From: Turritopsis dohrnii
Lineage: Eukaryota > Cnidaria > Hydrozoa > Anthoathecata > Oceaniidae
DNA: 64,000 nt
Reading direction: 5' to 3'
Assembly (NCBI GenBank): GCA_027922465.2
Contig: BQMF02000367.1
Span: forward strand, 62,001-126,000
Within the stretch, counting starts at the first letter, position 1, and every line of letters begins with the position of its first letter. Positions 22,790-32,044 of the stretch are shown here, one piece after another. A program made the translations under genes and the position numbers. Under the pieces are notes generated by a model. That model made no database searches. It was not told where the DNA came from and saw nothing but the letters and a program-made list of their open reading frames with translations.

Positions 22790-24051
22790 TACGATGGCCC
22801 AGAAGGGTCAAACTGCGCGCACTTATACTGTGCGCTTCCCTTTTACTGCGCGCTTCTCCCTTTTACTGCGCGCTCTTGTGTAACCTTACACTGCGCGCTG
22901 TCATCGACTATTCTGCGCGCTCTTCATAATATTGCGCGCTTCCCTACGACCACACTACTACGACCATATCAAAATTCGTGTTTTCGAATGGCGTGATTAA
23001 AGGAAAAATGTGTGAATTTTTAATTAACCATTTTGACAGAAATATGTTTACATCAAGTATGATATAAAGCAAAAATTTTAAATATTCAAAATGAGTTCTA
23101 GAAATTGAACTTTGTTGTAAAAACGTAGGTCCGTTTACAAAAACACGCTTTGTTTTTTTAGTCAAACAAAGTATTTTCAGAGTTAGTTTCAATTTCTCTA
23201 AAACATCGTTTTTTGTTTTCATTTTTTTCCTTTACAAGAGCACAACTGTTCAAAGTTAAAAGATACAAAAAAAAAACGTTTTTAGATCTATCCTTCAGCT
23301 CTTCTCAGTAAGAGCTTTTTTGGTTTTGTAAATGGAAATCAAACGTAAATGAACACTGAAATAAGATGTATAAGTGGATAAAATTTCGCGCGGATTATAA
23401 ATTTCGTGGTTTTAAATCCACGCGAAATCAATAAAAATTCGGCCAACTGCGAAATTAAATCCACGCGAAATTGAATTTTGAATTTTGAAAAACTCACAGA
23501 CATAATTTTCAATCATTTTTTGCGAAATTTAGAAATTGTATGTATCAACAGAGTAAGTCTTTATCTGTTGATAAATACAATTTTTAATCAATTTCTATTG
23601 TATTATCTCTCTTGGTGAAATGTACTTTCACATTTCTTGAGGCAATGAAGAAATTGAGGATTAGGGAAAGGCAAGGGAAAATGACGGAAATATTTTTGAT
23701 TTTATATTACATAAATAGTTGTTTTGAGAAGATAAAGAAGTAGACCATCTCCAAATTGTGCTCAAAATTTGAATTTTTTTAAAATTACCTTTTTTCGTTT
23801 ATCCACGAAATTAAATTCACTCGAAATTTCATCCACTTAAGGTATCATGCAATAAATTGCTCTTGGGATAAGAGAAGCGCGCAGTAATACGAAGAGCGCG
23901 CAGTATTACGAAGAGCGCGCAGAAAGGTCGATGGCAGCGGGCAGTGTAAGTTTACACAATAGCGCGCAGTAAAAAGGAGAAGCGCGCAGTAAAAGGGAAG
24001 CGCGCAGTATTTCTCGACGTGCGCGCAGCTTGACCCTTCTGGGCCATCGTA
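22790..24051. mobile_element. 1.26-kb element with GCGCGCAGTA-repeat inverted termini
   Basis: The first 22 bp, starting TACGATGGCCCAGAAGGG, are perfectly repeated inverted at the right end. AAAAAG flanks both ends (22784-22789 and 24052-24057), a probable 6-bp target duplication. Inside each end is an array of six to eight GCGCGCAGTA(A) units with AAAAGGGAA spacers, in mirror orientation. The interior has no transposase and was itself hit by another MITE (23373-23837). Non-autonomous; superfamily unknown. Confidence 0.85.
23373..23837. mobile_element. Nested MITE with AAATTTCGCGCGGA-type repeats, TA duplication
   Basis: Ends AGTGGATAAAATTTCG and its complement are flanked by TA. Near the left end TTTCGCGCGGATT and AAATCCACGCGAAATT units alternate, and a looser set is at the right end. 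The design (TA duplication, short CpG repeat array) matches the pogo-type elements at 28136, 36554 and 41348. Confidence 0.75.
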
Positions 24052-24057
24052 AAAAAG

Positions 24058-25537
24058 GCCTACAAATTGTCGTTCTTCGTGTTTTCCTTCTTTTTTCTGT
24101 CCTCCAAACCTGGTGTGATCATGATCAATAAAACCTTCTTATATTTTTTTCTTGTTTTTTATGTAAACTTTGGCTATTTCTTGTTTCGAATCAAAGTTTG
24201 AAACGCAGTTTTCTAATGGATTTTTCGCTTTAATTTTTTTTTAAAGTTTTTTTTTTCTTTCTTTTGGTTCTTACAGAATTTCTTTAACAAACGTTTATCT
24301 TATTTTGATTAAAAAATACGTATCCATGGTTTCAGTTCACACATTTCTTTTGTTTGTAGCTAATACTTTCTGATATTACTTGTTAAGCCTTAATTACACT
24401 TTTTGAAAGGTATAAATTAGCATCAGTGTGACATAGGACTAAGACATAACAAAAAGTAACAAAGTTTTTCTTTGTTTTTGTTTCCGTTGCATAGCTTGCA
24501 ATGTATAGCTTGCTGTGTGTACAAATTGGAATGCTTGAGCGCGGGGGCATTTTTAGCTAAAGCTACATGCTAGTTTTATCCATTGTCATATCAGGGTTGA
24601 ATTGTTCAATGTGGGGAGACATTGGTCCTATTGACAACAACAGGAAGTCTAGCTGTTTACCTGACATAACAACCACTCAACTTTCAACCCTTGATTTTTC
24701 TGACTAAGCATATTTTTTGTTGTTTGTTATTGTTGTAAAATTTATCTTGAGTTCAAAAATATGTACAAATACCTTGACTTGGGGGTCTCCTTCCAAAAGA
24801 TGACATCAACTTAGGGGTAAGTTGACACAGAATGATGGTGGGAGGAAGGTGCCAAATCTTGCAAAAATGGTTGACGTCATTTGTTAACAATCCCCAAAAT
24901 ATTGAATGTATAAATTGTGTTTCAAAGGTAAATCAACTATTTTCTGAAGCTTCCTTCAGTTATCTCCCAAAGAGAAGATTATGATATTGAGTTTTCTGAT
25001 ATGAATTCCAGAGATTTGATACTTCCCTATTTTAGCGGCTCCTTATAAGGCCTTTTAGATATGTGGCGAGATATTTACCGTATTTTCTTCAATGAATTCT
25101 GCACTGTTTTAGTGGTTCTGAGTCGAATCCGCCAGAGACCTTCACTTGGAAATATACGAAACACACGAAATATACAAAATGATTATTCATTTTTAGTTAT
25201 TTATGTTTTCTCAGGATATATACATATCAACATAAAATGATGTTTTCCATATGTGTCCTGTGTAAAATAGGAGTAAAAAGAGCTAAAGAGACAAGCGGTT
25301 GCTTTCCAAATTGGATCTTTTTCCCAAATATCGATAAATTTGCCGGATTTTATCCAATGAATTCCGCATTGTTTACACTGCTTTAGTGTTTCTGGGCTCG
25401 AATCCGCCAGGAGACATTATTGAGCGCTAAGAAAGTTTCTTTACTGTCCATTGAAAGTCTTCCAAGATAACAGAATACTAAAACTTGTATTCACCACGGT
25501 AAAAGGATTGATGCATTTATTAACTTTCGCCAGATCT
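24058..25537. other. Non-coding DNA with a dispersed repeat
   Basis: No gene was recognised. The segment 25142-25346 (ACTTGGAAATATACGAAA through CAAATATCGATAAATTTGCC) recurs at 32867-33094 with a small low-complexity expansion, so it belongs to an unclassified dispersed repeat. Confidence 0.5.
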
Positions 25538-25732
25538 ACAATCCCGGACAAAAATTGTGGCAAAACTGATGTTTTTCATGAAGAATTCAAATACCCCCTC
25601 CCCCAGCATCAATGTTTTGAGTTGTGTCCAGCCAGAGGTTCCAACAAACATTGATAACATTGATGGTGGGGGAAGGGGGGCCTCATGATGTGAATTTCAT
25701 GCTTATTGCCACAATATTTTGTCCGGGATTGT
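25538..25732. mobile_element. 195-bp MITE with ACAATCCCGGACAAAA ends, copy A
   Basis: ACAATCCCGGACAAAAATTGTGG at the left mirrors CCACAATATTTTGTCCGGGATTGT at the right. The copy at 27434-27628 appears identical over the full length and has the same orientation. Open frames running through it are chance. Confidence 0.88.
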
Positions 25733-26239
25733 CTGAATGTTTGCTTGACTTAGTCATTTTGTGTATGGATTTTCTAATGTTTACGTTTGCTTATTTGGTA
25801 ATGTCTGACTACTTAGAAGTTGTTTATTTTACTTGGAGGGTTACAGATGCAATTTGTGTACTTTTCTATTGTTATTATTGTCTCTGTTATTCAGTAAACA
25901 ATGTAAATGTAAACAAGTTTGTGGGGATGTGGGAATGAATTACAAAACAGTTTTGTTTGTTGCTACCACTTTGGTAAATAAACAAAAGTTACAAATAGGT
26001 AATCTAAAATACTATTTACAATGTAAACACCAACAAAGCATTTTGTTTACTTTACTTTAGGTATATATAAACAAAACATATCGACAAAAACATGACCACG
26101 TAAAAGATCACCGTGGAAGAATCCGTCCGATTTGAGGGTTCTCCACCAGAAGTTTGCTGTCAGTTGCCACGAGCTTTGCGGCACGTATCTGCACTTTGCA
26201 GAGAGAGACGTTTACTGCCACGCCAAGCACCAATGGAAA
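25733..26239. other. Non-coding DNA
   Basis: AT-rich sequence with several GTAAACA-type strings. No gene, RNA or clear repeat was recognised. Confidence 0.4.
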
Positions 26240-26545
26240 AGAAAGAAGATCTGCGGCACGAAAACAAGGGAAGGCCCAAGTAGACAACTCCGCGAATGGA
26301 ACGGGATGATGTATGGGCGTTACGTTCGCTTAGGAATAGCAGTGCTACAATTTCCTTTAAGCGTATTCAAGAGGAAGTCGGACTGGGTAACACAACAAGC
26401 AACAAAGCTGCGAGCGGGGTTTTGAGAAGGAACGGATACGAGTACGCCTCCTCACAGAAGCAGATAAAAAACAAAGACTTGGATTTGCAAATGCTTATTG
26501 AAAGAAAGACGAACAGTTTTGGACAAACGAAATAAACTTTTACTT
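26240..26545 (+). pseudogene. Decayed Tc1-like transposase fragment
   Basis: The first frame gives a Tc1-type paired-domain relic: an RPK-TTPR-like segment, then ISFKRIQEEVGLGN and VLRRNGYEYAS. The adjacent frame takes over with LLTEADKKQRLGFANAY, a stop, then KKDEQFWTNEINFYF. Those match the Tc1 linker and the strand before the first catalytic Asp (LTxxxRxxRLxFAxxH, then W..ExxF). At least one frameshift and one stop separate them, and the DDE core after this point is absent. A (CTTTTA)n run follows directly, then another MITE. Confidence 0.65.
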
Positions 26546-26564
26546 TTACTTTTACTTTACATTT

Positions 26565-26803
26565 AACGTTTTGCTACACGTCACCAACACGTCACCAACA
26601 CGTCACCAACTGTAAAGAGTGTTTTCACTGGGAATTATAACACGTCACCACACGTCACCAACTTTCTTTGATAGTAATAAAATAATATACTCTTCTTATA
26701 AAAAAAAGTGGTGACGTGTGGTGACGTGTTACAATTCCCAATGAAAACACTCTTTACAGTTGGTGACGTGCTGGTGACGTGTTGGTGACGTGTTGCAAAA
26801 TGT
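26565..26803. mobile_element. Foldback MITE with ACGTCACCA arrays
   Basis: Left arm AACGTTTTGCTACACGTCACC and right arm (read inward) AACATTTTGCAACACGTCACC each continue into three or more ACGTCACCA units. CTGTAAAGAGTG and a shared CACTGGGAATT-type spacer follow. The whole 239 bp can fold on itself around an AT-rich loop. No coding capacity. Confidence 0.85.
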
Positions 26804-27433
26804 TGTTTTGGATATTTTAGAAATGTGACCTACTGCAACAAGCGAAAAATTCCTTCCTCGACTAAGCACTTAAGGCTTTGCGTAAAACCAAGTGCGTCCC
26901 ACTGACTGTCATCCATTTTGGTGTTCACTTAGTTTTGTTTACACGGCTTGAAAGAAAAAAGTTTCTGTTGAGTTCACACACATTTTGTATATATTTTCAT
27001 AGACAAGTTTATATTATTATATATTATGTTATTATTATGACACGTATAAGGGTATATCTGTTTTTGTCAGAGAAAAATTATCTTTCTGTTTTGTGTTCAC
27101 ATACATTTGGTATATATTTTGGTAGACGACTTTGTATTGTTCATCATTTGACCCAGTATGCCACGTAAACTTTGGTTATTTCTTGTATCACACATTCATG
27201 ACAGCATTATATAGAGTATGTATATACATGTTTGAATTGACAAATATTGACAAGCTGCAAAAGCCTGTTTTCAGTAGGGCTATGTTTTTTTTTGTTTTGA
27301 TTTTGTGTAAAATTACACGAATTGTGACAAGGAGCAACCTGGCTGCCAACACATGTTGTGGGAGATCTCAGTCTTGAAAGAATGTGTTGTTATACTGGGA
27401 AGACCCCTTTCCATTTTTATTCTTAAAATTCAG
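26804..27433. other. Non-coding DNA
   Basis: Contains imperfect direct repeats around TTCACACACATTTTGTATATATTTT (26966 and 27090). No gene was recognised. Confidence 0.4.
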
Positions 27434-27628
27434 ACAATCCCGGACAAAAATTGTGGCAAAACTGATGTTTTTCATGAAGAATTCAAATACCCCCTCCCCC
27501 AGCATCAATGTTTTGAGTTGTGTCCAGCCAGAGGTTCCAACAAACATTGATAACATTGATGGTGGGGGAAGGGGGGCCTCATGATGTGAATTTCATGCTT
27601 ATTGCCACAATATTTTGTCCGGGATTGT
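27434..27628. mobile_element. 195-bp MITE with ACAATCCCGGACAAAA ends, copy B
   Basis: Matches copy A base for base as far as can be read, same orientation, 1.7 kb downstream. Flanking bases differ, so this is an independent insertion (or very recent local spread) and not a segmental duplication. Confidence 0.88.
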
Positions 27629-28135
27629 AATTACGTAACAGCATGGAAATGCGAAAAGAGCAATTGATTGATTGGTTGAATTAATGGTCCTTGAAAATAA
27701 CCATGTAAAAACAAGGACAGAATTTCGAATTCAGAATAAAAGAAGTCCAGATTTTATGGCTGATATGGGATACTTCTCATGTGGCTATCTGTTGAAAACA
27801 AGCGTCACGTGACACAAAACTGTATAGTATCTACTTTGTACCTTTAGAATGGTACCAACGTGTACCATTTTCGAAACTTCATTGTTCAAATCCTTTATTC
27901 GAATTCAATTTTGCAAATTTGAAATTATCGCTATCAATTTGTACTACAGTGTGTTTCAAAAAAGTGGCAACAAGAATTATAACCGCTTATATATCAATAA
28001 ATTCTGATCATTGGATGATAATTTTTATATCATTGACAACCTTATTGTTTCCTCTTTCCAATGATGTATTTTTTTTCGAAATTGGAAAAATAGAAAAAGA
28101 GAAAATCGAAAAAATAACTCCAGAAAAACTCATTA

Positions 28136-28285
28136 CATTAAACCCCAAAAATTTCGGCAGAAAAATATTCGGCGGAAAAACTTCGGCGGAAATATTTTCG
28201 GACACTTTTTGCCAATTTCGGCGGAAAAAATTTCGGACTGATTATGGAAGGAGGAAAAAGTTTCGGACAACTGAATTTTCAAAAA
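28136..28285. repeat. Left subterminal TTTCGGCGG array of the pogo-like element
   Basis: About seven copies of a 12-20 bp unit with the core TTCGGCGGAAA or TTTCGGACA within 150 bp of the end. A matching array in opposite orientation occupies 30890-31002 (TTTCGGCCGGAAA, TTTCGGACA, TTTCGGTCGG). By analogy these are probably binding sites for the CENP-B-like domains of the transposase. Confidence 0.75.
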
Positions 28286-28392
28286 CAGGACGGTAATATC
28301 GCAATAAAATATCAAATCAAACAGAAACAGAAAATTTCATTAAAATATTTTCACGTATTTAACAAAAGACACTACAACGCGTTATAACTTTT

Positions 28393-29868
28393 CTAATCTA
28401 AGTCAGCAAATGGATCTTCGCAGGGCAATTCTTTGGTCACAGCCTCTATGATCCCAGCACTTTGGAAGCCATTAATGATTACTTCTTTGCTGTTTCGGAG
28501 GTGATCATACAAACCGAGAAGCCAACGTGCATGAATAGGTTTTAGGATGGATAGCTTTAAGGGTATGTCGATTTCATAAACTTCTGTTCCTTCATCAAGC
28601 TGTTTCTTAACTTCATTTGCATACCACAACTCAAATTTCTCCTTCAAAAAATGCTTTGCCACTGCGTTCACAGTTAGATCCAACGGCTGGAAGTAATTAG
28701 TCATGTTATTTGGCACGTATACTATGACGCAATCATTACTCTCGATGTATTCCTTTATGTTGTCAGTGGTTTGCCCAGCAAAAACATCGTATATCAACAT
28801 AGATTTTTGGTCTTCAGGTAGACCAAGTTCTTCCTTCTTCTTCAGCAAATAAGGAAAGATGACTTTATCCAACAATTGTTTAGTTTTTTCCTCATTACTC
28901 CAGTGATTTGGAGTGAATGTCACGTCAAATTCAACTGGAAATTTTACATCTTTGGGTAGACAGCGGGTTGTTTTGCCTTCATAGATTAGTTGCATTGGTA
29001 GAAAGTCACCTGCCATTGAGACAGAAAACGTTCCTGTGATTTGTTTCTTTTTTCCCTTTCCTTGTAATGGCACAGATTTTGCACCCTTTTCATTTAAAGT
29101 GCTGTTACCAGTAACAACGTAAGGCAAAGGGGTTTGGTCAAAGTTGATTATTATATCGTCAGGAATATTATGCCAGGATTGCAATTGACAAATTTTGCGC
29201 TGAAAATCAAGCTTTGTTTCTGCTAACAGTGCTGGAGCTACGGGAACTCTGGCCGTGGTGGCAATACGGCGAGTCATTTTTCTTCCAATTGTCTCCATTC
29301 GATACAAAACCTTTCTTGCCCAATCATTTGATAAGGACAGATGACCTCCATTTTCAGCAAGGAGTGACCTGTCGTTAGCCTGGACGATTCCTTTTGCAAC
29401 AGCGTTAATAACAGACGATGTTACAGGTGCTCCCCTTAATCTTAGTGCAGTGACAGTGTCTACTGTCTTTTTCATTAGAGTTTCTGGGAGCAAGGTCGGC
29501 CTACCCCTCGTTTTCATGACAATCCCATCTGAAAGATCGTCACCTCTTTGTTTGTTCTCTATGTAAGCCTTTTTAAATTCAGTAATTGTTTGCTTAGTTA
29601 AACGTGGATACTTTGATAACAACAATCGGAACGTACTAGCGTTTCCATTTTTCGAAGCATGTTCACCAATTTCTAATCTTTGTTGAGGTGTCCAAGTGCA
29701 ATATTTTTTCCTCTTTTTTCCTTTTTCTTGCACCTTCTTCAGTTCTTTTGAAATCTCTTCAGTTTCTCGAGCTGTAATTTCGGAAGAAACTGGCTGAATA
29801 TTAGCTGCTTCTACTACTGGAACTTTCTGAAAATATTTAAGTAACGACATCCTTTCACCACGAGACAC
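28393..29868 (-). CDS. Pogo/Tigger-like DDD transposase
   Basis: An intact 491-aa frame. Residues about 52-105 form a basic helix-turn-helix (KYCTWTPQQRLEIGEHA through TITEFKKAY). Residues 120-195 are a CENP-B-type second HTH (RGRPTLLPE, then NDWARKVLYRM). The DDE_1 domain has Asp244 (INFDQTPL), Asp361 (LIYDVFAGQ) and Asp397 (QPLDLTVN), a complete DDD triad. The conserved GTFSVSMAGDFLPMQLIY, HWSNEE and NGFQSAGI blocks are present. It ends in an acidic DPFADLD tail. Either Met1 or Met7 (MSLLKYF, typical for the group) could start translation. Its role is cut-and-paste at TA sites in the nucleus. No lesions were seen. Confidence 0.92.
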   Translation of the reverse strand: MSRGERMSLLKYFQKVPVVEAANIQPVSSEITARETEEISKELKKVQEKGKKRKKYCTWTPQQRLEIGEHASKNGNASTFRLLLSKYPRLTKQTITEFKKAYIENKQRGDDLSDGIVMKTRGRPTLLPETLMKKTVDTVTALRLRGAPVTSSVINAVAKGIVQANDRSLLAENGGHLSLSNDWARKVLYRMETIGRKMTRRIATTARVPVAPALLAETKLDFQRKICQLQSWHNIPDDIIINFDQTPLPYVVTGNSTLNEKGAKSVPLQGKGKKKQITGTFSVSMAGDFLPMQLIYEGKTTRCLPKDVKFPVEFDVTFTPNHWSNEEKTKQLLDKVIFPYLLKKKEELGLPEDQKSMLIYDVFAGQTTDNIKEYIESNDCVIVYVPNNMTNYFQPLDLTVNAVAKHFLKEKFELWYANEVKKQLDEGTEVYEIDIPLKLSILKPIHARWLLGLYDHLRNSKEVIINGFQSAGIIEAVTKELPCEDPFADLD

Positions 29869-30212
29869 AGTTCTTCAAAGGATGATCCAAATGCAAAACG
29901 AAGTTAAGTTTAAGAAGGAAAGAAAAAAACTCATCTGCTCTCCACCTTTAAACTAAGATTCTGCTGCTTGGCTATTTTATCGTTATTTGAAAAATATGCA
30001 TGGAGGAGCCCATTGAAATGTACATGCGCCACCCGTAGAAACAAAATGAATTTAATAAACAAGCTCTCCTTCTTTCTTACTCTAGGTAAACCGTTTTACG
30101 TTCTTGTTTTTTCTACGGAAGAGTGCAGTATTAAAAACCATCGAATTATGTGCATGCATGCTACATTTCTTTCTAGCATTTGCAGTAGAATAAAGAGTAG
30201 AAAACAAAAAAA

Positions 30213-30761
30213 ATGGAAACTACATTAAGCTGTAAAATTGCAAGTAGGGGCTGGCATTACTATGGGAAAAATTCGTGGAAACGACCAAAGAAAGAAGAAG
30301 TTGTATTTGCTGAAAAGGAAAGCTGTAAGACAGTTTTAGAAATTGACCCATACTCCATTGCTTGGAAAAAGAAATGTAAAAGTAAAATAACAGCAGATGT
30401 AGTTGGACATGTGCCCAAAGAGATCTCTAGAGCAGTATATTATTTCATTTCAAGGGGTGGAAAAATGATTGGTAGAGTGCTAGATGAAAAGTACTATCCG
30501 TCTCCTATTCCAAAAGGAGGGCTTGAAATTTTATTAATGGTCCAGTTCAAAATATCCGATGAAAAAAGAAGATACATGGAACGCTTGAAAGATATTATAT
30601 CTACAAATTACACTTCTGACTTTCCAGAAGGCTCTGAAATCGAGAATATTGACCAGGAGTATATTGAATCTACGAGAGAGGTGGAGCAAGCAGAAGACGA
30701 CAGTGATATCGATTATGTAATTGATGATGAAAATTTTGATGATGTAATTTGTATTGATTAA
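30213..30761 (+). CDS. HIRAN-like accessory protein of the pogo-like transposon
   Basis: The 182-aa frame holds a compact beta-rich domain (residues about 8-105) with the order of a HIRAN-type module. The landmarks are GWHYYGKNSWKR, then EIDPYSIAW, VVGHVPKEISRAVYYFISRGG and YYPSPIPKGGLEILL. A highly acidic tail follows (EQAEDDSDIDYVIDDENFDD). HIRAN domains in HLTF/Rad5 bind DNA 3' ends; stand-alone copies with this DPYxVAV/VGHVPxExS pattern are frequent, unexplained open frames in invertebrate genomes. Here the gene lies inside the inverted repeats, divergent from the transposase. That suggests a job in end recognition or host interaction (inference). ATG 30213 opens the frame; an upstream exon cannot be excluded. 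Confidence 0.75.
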   Translation: METTLSCKIASRGWHYYGKNSWKRPKKEEVVFAEKESCKTVLEIDPYSIAWKKKCKSKITADVVGHVPKEISRAVYYFISRGGKMIGRVLDEKYYPSPIPKGGLEILLMVQFKISDEKRRYMERLKDIISTNYTSDFPEGSEIENIDQEYIESTREVEQAEDDSDIDYVIDDENFDDVICID

Positions 30762-31288
30762 CTAATAAATTTAAGTCGTTTTCAACTATTGTTGTTATTT
30801 TTTTCATTTAATATCGAGAAAATTAAACAATAATGTGACCACATCTATTTCTCGATGTAAATATCAGTTAAATAAGAAAAATGCATTTTTCGAAAAATTT
30901 CGGCCGGAAATAATTTCGGACAACTCGAAATTTCGGTCGGATTAATATTCGGACAAAAAAAAATCCGAAATTTTGTCCCGCCGAAATTTTTGGGTTTTAA
31001 TGTATTTTCTTAACGATCAATTAAGACGTTGCAAAAAAAGTATAATTTAGCACAACAAAGAGAATCATTTCAGAAGTTCAATATTAATAATTTTCTTTAA
31101 GTCACCGTTTACACCAAAGACGAGTTACAATTTTATCAAAATAAAAAATAAAGTTGAAAAAACGTTCATCTAAAGACAAAATCAAGTTTTTTCAGGGGTG
31201 AAGATTTTATAAGAAGCGTGAAAACAATATTACGTTACTGCGCATTTACAAAATCAACATTACACCATATTTTACTTACGAAATAAAA

Positions 31289-31645
31289 TTAGGATTGTTT
31301 AACACAACATTTGATTCGGTGAACGGTAGAGCTGGAAAGTCCAAGTTGATTTCGTCTGCAACTCATCCTCTGGTTGTTATGAATTGCAACTTGAACTGCA
31401 TTTATATTCTGAGGTGTTCTGCCAGTTTTTCTCCGTCCGCTATTTCCCTTGTGTCGATTTTCCAAAGTGCCATTCTGAAGAAACTTTCTGACATTTTTGT
31501 GGATTGTCGCTTTATTCGAAAGTGCACGCTGAGGGTATCTTCTTGCAAATTCAGTTAGAGTTTGGTTGGTGCTCTTGGTCTCTAGGAATACTGACACTAG
31601 ACAAGTGCGCTGCTCCACAGTTAAATATTCAGGCATGATAAACAC
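31289..31645 (-). pseudogene. N-terminal fragment of a mariner/IS630-like transposase
   Basis: The 118 residues contain the DUF4817-like helix-turn-helix that opens many invertebrate mariner-type transposases. EYLTVEQRTCLVSVFLET is followed by LTEFARRYPQRALSNKATIHKNV, FLQNGTLENRHKGNSGRR, and then the second HTH ending in SSSTVHRI. After this the frame stops (CCVKQS). The remaining 285 bp to the pogo insertion are AT-rich, so the whole DDE/D core is missing. It therefore depends on a full-length relative for mobility. Confidence 0.75.
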
Positions 31646-32044
31646 TTCTCAAAACTCATTTACTGTGCGTTTTAACTTGCCTCTCGTGTCTCTTCTGTTT
31701 TATTTTCAAGCAAGCAAATTTATAGAAAATCAAGCAATTAACTGCCTTAATTGGAAGTCTTAAATGTAAAGTACACTTGATAGCTAAAAGATTTCGCACC
31801 TTTAAAACAATGAAGATACGGTCGTAAATTTTTTTTTTAATTGATCGTTAAGAAAATAATGAGTTTTTCTAGAGTTATTCTTTCGATTTTCTCCTCTTCT
31901 ATTTTTCCAATTTCGAAAAAAATACATCATTGGAAAGAGGAAACAATAAGGTTGTCAATGATATAAAAATTATCTTCCAATGATCAGAATTGATTGATAT
32001 ATAAGCGATTATAATTCTTGTTGCCACTTTTTTGAAACACACTG

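Larger units (their letters stand above)
28136..31002. mobile_element. Pogo-like DNA transposon with transposase and HIRAN-like gene
   Basis: Termini CATTAAACCCCAAAAATTTC and the mirror image at the right are flanked by TA (28134-28135 and 31003-31004). The uninterrupted target is visible in the other arm of the host mariner. Inside the ends lie arrays of TTTCGGMSG units. A 491-aa DDD transposase on minus and a 182-aa HIRAN-like protein on plus are divergent, with a 344-bp shared upstream region. Both frames are open, so this may be an autonomous or recently active copy. Confidence 0.92.
27947..32044. mobile_element. Mariner/IS630-type element, split by a pogo-like insertion
   Basis: Inverted arms of about 200 bp start CAGTGTGTTTCAAAAAAGTGG and are flanked by TA. 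The left arm breaks off at 28133. Its continuation (TTTTCTTAACGATCAATT) resumes at 31005 after a 2.87-kb insert. The intact right arm (31838-31870) runs straight through this point, proving the insertion. Removing the insert leaves about 1.2 kb, which still holds the N-terminal part of a transposase. This is an internally deleted copy. Confidence 0.9.

Noticed and set aside
22267..24549. An outer transposon with TGCCCCCGC ends
   Set aside because: Only nine bases pair and no flanking duplication is clear; mentioned only as a hint.
25451..25938. Open frames of 67 and 104 aa repeated near 27353-27584
   Set aside because: They run through the two copies of the 195-bp MITE; the shared peptide comes from the repeat, not from a conserved gene.
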